Source: Dillenia suffruticosa (lineage: Eukaryota > Streptophyta > Magnoliopsida > Dilleniales > Dilleniaceae). From it: a stretch of 64,000 nt of DNA. Positions 59,256 through 64,000 of the stretch are shown piece after piece. Position numbers and translations under genes: made by a program. Position 1 is the stretch's first letter, and each line of letters opens with the position of its first letter. The notes below the pieces were generated by a model. The model made no database searches. It saw only the letters and a list, made by a program, of their open reading frames with translations, and was not told the DNA's origin. Where the stretch lies: the NCBI GenBank assembly GCA_033439265.1, contig JAVTVX010000020.1:18680001-18744000 (forward strand). The letters run 5' to 3'.

Positions 59256-60190
59256 GTATACTCAATACACATACATTATTTGTTCTTTACTTAAATCCGA
59301 GAACACTAATACTAAAAACAATTTGACATAATTTTTCGTTTATTCCATAGTAGTTCGGCACTCATATCTTATCCTGAGTTATTTCATATCAAACAAAGCA
59401 TCAACATAATTAATTTACTCATTGCACATGCAAGTGCAATTTATCCACGTCAATTTGCTATTATTTCTTCTTGTCCTCAAGTGATACCCATGGATGATGC
59501 TTCACAGTAAGGCCTACCATAAAAGCAAAGGGGCAAGGTTAACAAGGTGCTCAATCCCACATGATAGGGGTGAGGTCTGCAATTATAAGCCAGGTGCTTT
59601 CTCTTGAAAACTTTCTGCCTGCGATTTTTCCTCCAAAGCGGAGTGTGGGCTGGGCAGGGCACCATTTGTTTCAAGAAAAATAATATTATGTTTTATATTT
59701 TCTTATATTTAACTCTCAAAAAGAGGCCCATAGAAGATATTTTACGATCAAAATGCAACCTAAAGCAAAATGTTAGAGTTTATAACGAGGGACCATTTTG
59801 GAAGCAAATATGGGTCAAAATGAATTTAATGGATTCTTGATCTTCATCTAGGCTTGGGACCGAGGAGAAGGAAACCCCAACTCTCCCAAAACAATTCCAT
59901 CAGTATTTAAACAGATGCCATTGTAACAATGGGCCCATATCGTTGTCCATTTTTTATCAAATCACACATTCAGACTCAGAAAATTATTATTTCTTCATTA
60001 TGAAAAACTCACTAATAGTAGTGTTGGACAACTCTGAAAAAAAATTAAGGGCACAAATTACTTAGATTAAGTGATTTTGATGATTTTTAAGGTTTGTACT
60101 AACTCAGAAGAAAAAGAGAAATATCCTCTGAGTTAAGTGATTAATAAAACTTATTAGCGATAAATTTTTTTTTGGGGGGGGGAATCAAAA
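58254..60190. other. Intergenic DNA right of element B, no gene recognised
   Basis: A 138-codon plus-strand open frame at 58710-59126 has no recognisable domain and a Phe/Tyr/Pro-rich end; it cannot be excluded as a gene fragment but nothing supports it. A (CT)n(TA)n compound microsatellite lies at 59207-59259. Confidence 0.4.
59207..59259. repeat. (CT)n(TA)n compound microsatellite
   Basis: CT repeats followed directly by TA repeats, about 50 bp in total. Confidence 0.95.
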
Positions 60191-60205
60191 CTCTTGGTCA
60201 TCCTT

Positions 60206-60398
60206 TTTTTTATATCATGGTTTGGTTATCATCCAGTATCTGGAGTTTCATTCCGATTATTTTAGATTGACCGCAGCAGAACCCATTTTATAGGGACGGG
60301 TCTCCCAACATTGTTTTTTCCATACCTAAGAGGAATTGAACTCCCGACTTAATTAAGAGACGAATGTGCCTATACCTACGTTAACAAGTGTTGGTAAG
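60206..60398 (-). mobile_element. SINE insertion 1 (tRNA-derived, minus strand)
   Basis: Flanked by a 15 bp target duplication with one mismatch, CTCTTGGTCATCCTT (60191-60205) and CTCTTGGCCATCCTT (60399-60413). The T-run at the left is the 3' tail on the minus strand. A B-box-like GTTCAATTCC is present on the minus strand near 60333-60342. The interior (TCCAGTATCTGGAGTTTC) is related to SINE insertion 3 at 60989-61204. Confidence 0.75.
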
Positions 60399-60591
60399 CT
60401 CTTGGCCATCCTTGGTTAATCATATATCATCCTTAGGGCCTTGTTATTTTTTATGATTAACCAATAACTTACGTCAAGAGGGCGGGAATTGTTGGCTATA
60501 ATCTTTTGGTTAACCCAAAAATCAAAGAGCCCAAAAAATCAAAGCTCTTGTTCATCCTCGGTTAATCATATAAATCATCCGATCAATGGGC

Positions 60592-60787
60592 AGTTAGTGT
60601 AATGGGTAGGTCACTGTGCCCCTTAACCAAGATCACGAATTCGACTCATGACTTGGGCATGTAGTTGATTACATGGGGAGACCCCTACCCCCTAAGAGGG
60701 ACCTAAGCTGGGTCGATCCTGATTAGTTGGAATAAAACTTTGGATACCGGATGGAGGATCAAGTCGAAGGGTAAAAAAAAAAAAAAA
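60592..60787 (+). mobile_element. SINE insertion 2 (tRNA-derived, plus strand)
   Basis: A-box-like GGGTAGGTCACTG (60604-60616) and B-box-like AATTCGACTC (60638-60647) are followed by GATTAGTTGG and GGATACCGGATGG, then a poly(A) tail at 60773-60787. The GGATACCGG segment is shared with the element at 60989-61204. The target duplication is not clear. Confidence 0.65.
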
Positions 60788-60988
60788 CACAAATCATAGA
60801 TCATCGAAGCCCAAAAGCTATTGGCCATATTTTTGATGATTTTTTATGGAAATGGAAATGGACTTTGAAATGGATATAGAGAATTCTTTTGGGCTTTAGG
60901 ACCAGTCCTAGTCCTGTCATGTCTGAGTATGGCGGTTCACTAAATAGGGCCCAAATTCACTAGACTGGGCACTAAATGACACTTGATT

Positions 60989-61204
60989 TTTTTTTTGCTA
61001 CCATGTCTTGGATATCGCCCGGTATCCGGGGTTTCGCCCTTACTAATCCGGACCGACCGTTACAGTGGCTCTTTTTCGAAGGACGGGTCTTCCAACGGGG
61101 AACTCTCCATACACATGAGGGTCCGATGCTCCCGGCGGGAGTCGAATCTCGGTCATGCTTAAGGGAACTCAACTCCACATCCAGTTGAGCCAACCCACCT
61201 TGGT
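60989..61204 (-). mobile_element. SINE insertion 3 (tRNA-derived, minus strand, best preserved)
   Basis: Flanked by a perfect 17 bp target duplication, CTAAATGACACTTGATT at 60972-60988 and 61205-61221. On the minus strand it has an A-box TTGGCTCAACTGG (61181-61193), a B-box GATTCGACTCC (61138-61148), a body with GGATACCGGGCG, and an A-tail (T-run at 60987-60996). The length of 216 bp suits a plant SINE. The 100-codon minus-strand open frame across it is incidental. Confidence 0.92.
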
Positions 61205-61278
61205 CTAAATGACACTTGATTCCTATAGAAGTTCCCATCCCTCCCATCTCGGGCCGATGATCCTCATTCTGCACCTTA

Positions 61279-61377
61279 TTTTTTTATTATTTATTTTTTT
61301 TTTGTACATGGATTTGAACCTAAAATCACTAAATTGGGGAAGGAGGATTTGTACCACTAGGTTGACCCTTTGGGACT
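61279..61377 (-). mobile_element. SINE insertion 4 (short tRNA-like, minus strand)
   Basis: Flanked by 13 bp copies ATTCTGCACCTTA (61266-61278) and ATTTTGCACCTTA (61378-61390). The minus strand has a perfect B-box GGTTCAAATCC (61310-61320) and a T-run tail at the left. Only about 99 bp, so probably a short or truncated member of a different SINE group. Confidence 0.65.
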
Positions 61378-61390
61378 ATTTTGCACCTTA

Positions 61391-62252
61391 CGTCAAGAGG
61401 GCGGGAGAACACAAAATGGGAAGCTGTGAAATTAAATATGGCGCAAGTAGGTATAAAATCAGATAGTTATGCATTGGAAAAACTTTTTTAACTAAATTAG
61501 AGTAATTTTTTTTACTAAATCAGATTTTAATTCTGATAATAATTCTAGTTGATTTAATAGTTCTATAAAGAAAATTTTCTTTTTTTTTTGGTAGAAAAAA
61601 TTCTTTATTAGTTCTAGAGTTACGGATCTTAATAATGAATCAATGAAATTAAATATAAGATACTCGAATCTTACATTCATTTGATATTCTCCAAAACTTG
61701 AGTAAATGGTAATGTCACTTCTCTCTTTTTGACATCTCGAGTTGAGTTATGGCAACGGAGCACCAAAGCCAATACAATACTAGTTCCGTATGATAACAAA
61801 AACAAAGGGGGAAAAAATAAAGAGAATCATATTTCGACCATAATATCCCTATTTTTGATTAAAAAGAAATTGTTTCATCCATAGGCCCTACCTTTACACT
61901 GTGGTAACCTTTAGTTGTGCCGACAGTCTTTATTTTATGGCCTTTTATACTAGATTTTTGTTTGGATGTCTTCTAAAACACATTGTTTTACACTATAATC
62001 GATATTATTTATTTATTTAGTTATTTTTACGTTAGATGAATCGGTATTTAAATTATTTGATTAATTCAATTTGAGCATCGGAAGTATCATTTTAAGGATT
62101 AGCTTCTCAACACTTGTTTTGTCATATTCTCAACACCTATTTTATTTTTATTTTTTCTTGGAAGTGCCTTCTATGTTCTAACTGTTCTACATTTTGAGAC
62201 TTTTTGACTTGAGACATGGGATTTAGGTGCTCCCGTACCATAGAACATTGCG
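61391..62252. other. Intergenic DNA between SINE insertions
   Basis: AT-rich; no gene or repeat recognised. The phrase TACGTCAAGAGGGCGGGA (61390-61407) also occurs at 60474-60491, which hints at an older local duplication. Confidence 0.4.
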
Positions 62253-62265
62253 AATTTACTTCCAT

Positions 62266-62350
62266 TTTTTTTTTTTTTTTGTTATAGGAAGACTCAAACT
62301 CGAGATTGGAAAGAGGAGATAGAGTCAGTTGAGTTATAATTCATTGATCA
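62266..62350 (-). mobile_element. SINE insertion 5 (short tRNA-like, minus strand)
   Basis: Flanked by 13 bp copies AATTTACTTCCAT (62253-62265) and AATTTACTTCTAT (62351-62363). A T-run of 15 at the left is the tail. The minus strand shows an A-box-like TAACTCAACTGACTC and a B-box-like GAGTTTGAGTC. About 85 bp. Confidence 0.65.
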
Positions 62351-62363
62351 AATTTACTTCTAT

Positions 62364-63151
62364 ATTAGTGTATTAGGGGATGCTTATAGTCATAGCACTA
62401 AATAATTATTTATTTATTTAATTTTAAGGAGCCTGAATTGGGAAAAGGTTTGAACGAATAAACACCCATTGGTCGGTAGGATATAAATTTCATTTTCCTA
62501 TATAGGAAAAATGAGATAGACCAAAAGAAAAAGTAAAATTGTTGAGCTTTCTGGAGCAAGTTGCATAAATGGATGAGTCGGATCCGGACATTTTGGGTTT
62601 AAAGGTTGACCCATTATTTACTTATTTATTTATTAAAATCAAACATCTTATAACATAAAGAATCAAAAAATTTGAAAATAATATAAATCATATATTTATG
62701 AACACCTAAATATATTTGAAATCCATGAACATATTTAGATTTTATAAAAAAAATATTTAAACACACCAAACTAGTATTTACGAATATATTTATAACATGA
62801 AAATATTTGAAGTGATGATATAAAAGGATTAAAAAAATTATTATTTCGAAAAAGTTTGAACATTAAATAAAGGATAAGAAAAAGCTCATATAAGAAGTTT
62901 CTCTTTAAAATATACTTTTTCTAATTTTTTATAAAAAAAATTATTTTTAAAGAGAAAAAATTTTATTTGATAGGACTTTTTTTTAAAAGGAGAAAAGAAA
63001 ATGAAAAAAATCCTGTCAAATGAACGTCAAAGAAGAGACTTTAAACTTTGATTTAAATGTTTTTCGCTCCAAATTAGGTTTTATGATATTTCCATTAAAA
63101 TTTTGGAACTAAATACAATCTACTGCATGCATCATTGTCGATGCCAGAAAG
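62364..63151. other. Intergenic AT-rich DNA, nothing recognised
   Basis: Mostly A/T-runs; no ORF or repeat that could be supported. Confidence 0.4.
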
Positions 63152-64000
63152 TAGACATGAGCCCGGGCCGGTTTGGGCCCGAAAACCGGCCCAGCTGGCC
63201 CGAAAAAAGTCGGCCCGCGAACTGGCCCGATGCTACAGTAACCGAATCGGCCCGAACCAGTTACTGTAGCGGCCGGGCCGGTTCAGGGCTTTTTGGAACC
63301 GTAAACCGGCCTAGAACCGGCCCGGGAAGGGAACCGGCCCAGAACCGGAACTGGCCCCGAACCGGTCCGGCCCGGCGGTTCCAACAACTATACCCTATTT
63401 TTTTTTGAATTTTTTTTTTCTAATTTTACTCCTCTCAACAGTTATAAAACGACTAATTTTGAGGTTATTTTGATCCATAAGGTCAAAAAATTTTCCTATA
63501 AATACCTTACACCCCATTTCCAAAAACTTCACAACAAAATATATCTCTCTCTCACATCTACATTCTCTCAATATTACTACATTCTCTTAATTTTCATTAC
63601 TATTTCCATTATCATTTCCTTTTCACCATTTTTTAAATTCTCTACCATTTTCTATATCATTTCCATCAATTTCTACACCATTTCCATCAATTTATATACC
63701 ATTTCCATTATTATTTCTACCAATATTTTTATTAAACACATTTTCATTTTCTTTTCACCATTGTTTAAATTTTTCGTACAATTTTTTATACCATTTTTAT
63801 CAATTTCTACACCATTTCTATTATCATTTCCACCATTATCATTTCTATTATTCTTTTCACCATTTTTGTATTCTAAACTTTTGTGAAACCCATTGACTCA
63901 GTATACAACAACATAGCATATCTAGAAAAGTTTTGTCTGGGGACAATTAATTGTCGAAGAAAAGAGGTATTTAAGCGAGAACAGACAAGCTTCACCTCTT
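63152..64000 (+). mobile_element. Start of a hAT-like element (GGCCC-rich end), runs off the window
   Basis: From TAGACATGAGCCCGGGCC on, a 240 bp stretch is packed with GGCCCG / CGGGCC / AACCGGCCC motifs in both orientations. An AT-rich segment with CTATAAATACCTTACACCCC (about 63497-63516) and ACTTCACAACAAA phrases follows. Plant hAT (Ac-like) elements often have such GGCCC-rich subterminal sequence before the transposase. No transposase is reached before the window ends, and the right terminus is absent. The 138-codon frame at 63470-63886 is Ile/Phe/Ser low complexity and not supported. Confidence 0.45.

Noticed and set aside
63470-63886. 138-codon Ile/Phe/Ser-rich frame
   Set aside because: Low-complexity translation of CATTTCCATTAT-type repeats, with no membrane-protein organisation beyond composition.

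Overview
The window is plant nuclear DNA, most likely from an AT-rich eudicot. It is dominated by transposable elements: Ty1/copia LTR retrotransposons, CACTA (En/Spm) transposons, hAT-like pieces and a cluster of tRNA-derived SINEs. Only one gene looks like an intact host gene, a DUF506 (PDDEXK-like) protein on the minus strand at 45359-46252. No rRNA gene, functional tRNA, CRISPR array or bacterial operon is visible. Domain names come from recognising motifs by eye; no search was run.

Layout. (1) 1-3467: the 3' part of a decayed retrotransposon. It has an env-like ORF with five in-frame stops and no frameshift, then a polypurine tract, a 1.4 kb LTR and a short primer-binding-site remnant. 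(2) 3468-5923: AT-rich DNA with two candidate terminal-inverted-repeat elements. (3) 5924-17840: a copia element (plus strand, TSD ATGGA) whose 3' LTR is split by a second copia element (10607-17650, minus strand, TSD TATTT). Both are pseudogenised. (4) 17846-23073: mostly unrecognised intergenic DNA. (5) 23785-44222: a 20.4 kb CACTA element 'A' (TSD ATG). Inside it lie a 2.2 kb CACTA element 'C' (28677-30858, TSD AAG) and an 11.2 kb transposase-bearing CACTA element 'D' (32071-43251, TSD TTT). (6) 44226-48595: a 4.4 kb low-copy island holding the DUF506 gene and its upstream region, including a triplicated 112 bp promoter repeat. (7) 48599-58250: CACTA element 'B' (TSD TAA), from the same family as A but in the opposite orientation and without coding sequence. 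(8) 58254-64000: intergenic DNA with five SINE insertions between 60.2 and 62.4 kb, then the start of a GGCCC-rich hAT-like element that runs off the window.

How the parts relate. D carries a TNP2-type transposase gene (broken by stops and a frameshift) and a second gene of the Transposase_24 type (broken only by one apparent 1-nt frameshift). C has nearly the same ends and the same GCGACGAA-type subterminal repeats, so it looks like a non-autonomous partner of D. A and B share their end sequences with each other but not with D, so they would have needed a different helper. Matching target-site duplications fix the insertion order: C and D landed in A, and the second copia landed in the first. 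A and B bracket the DUF506 gene with inverted, family-matched ends. That is the most interesting large-scale structure here, together with consensus E2F sites in both elements and GC-rich islands inside otherwise very AT-rich transposons.
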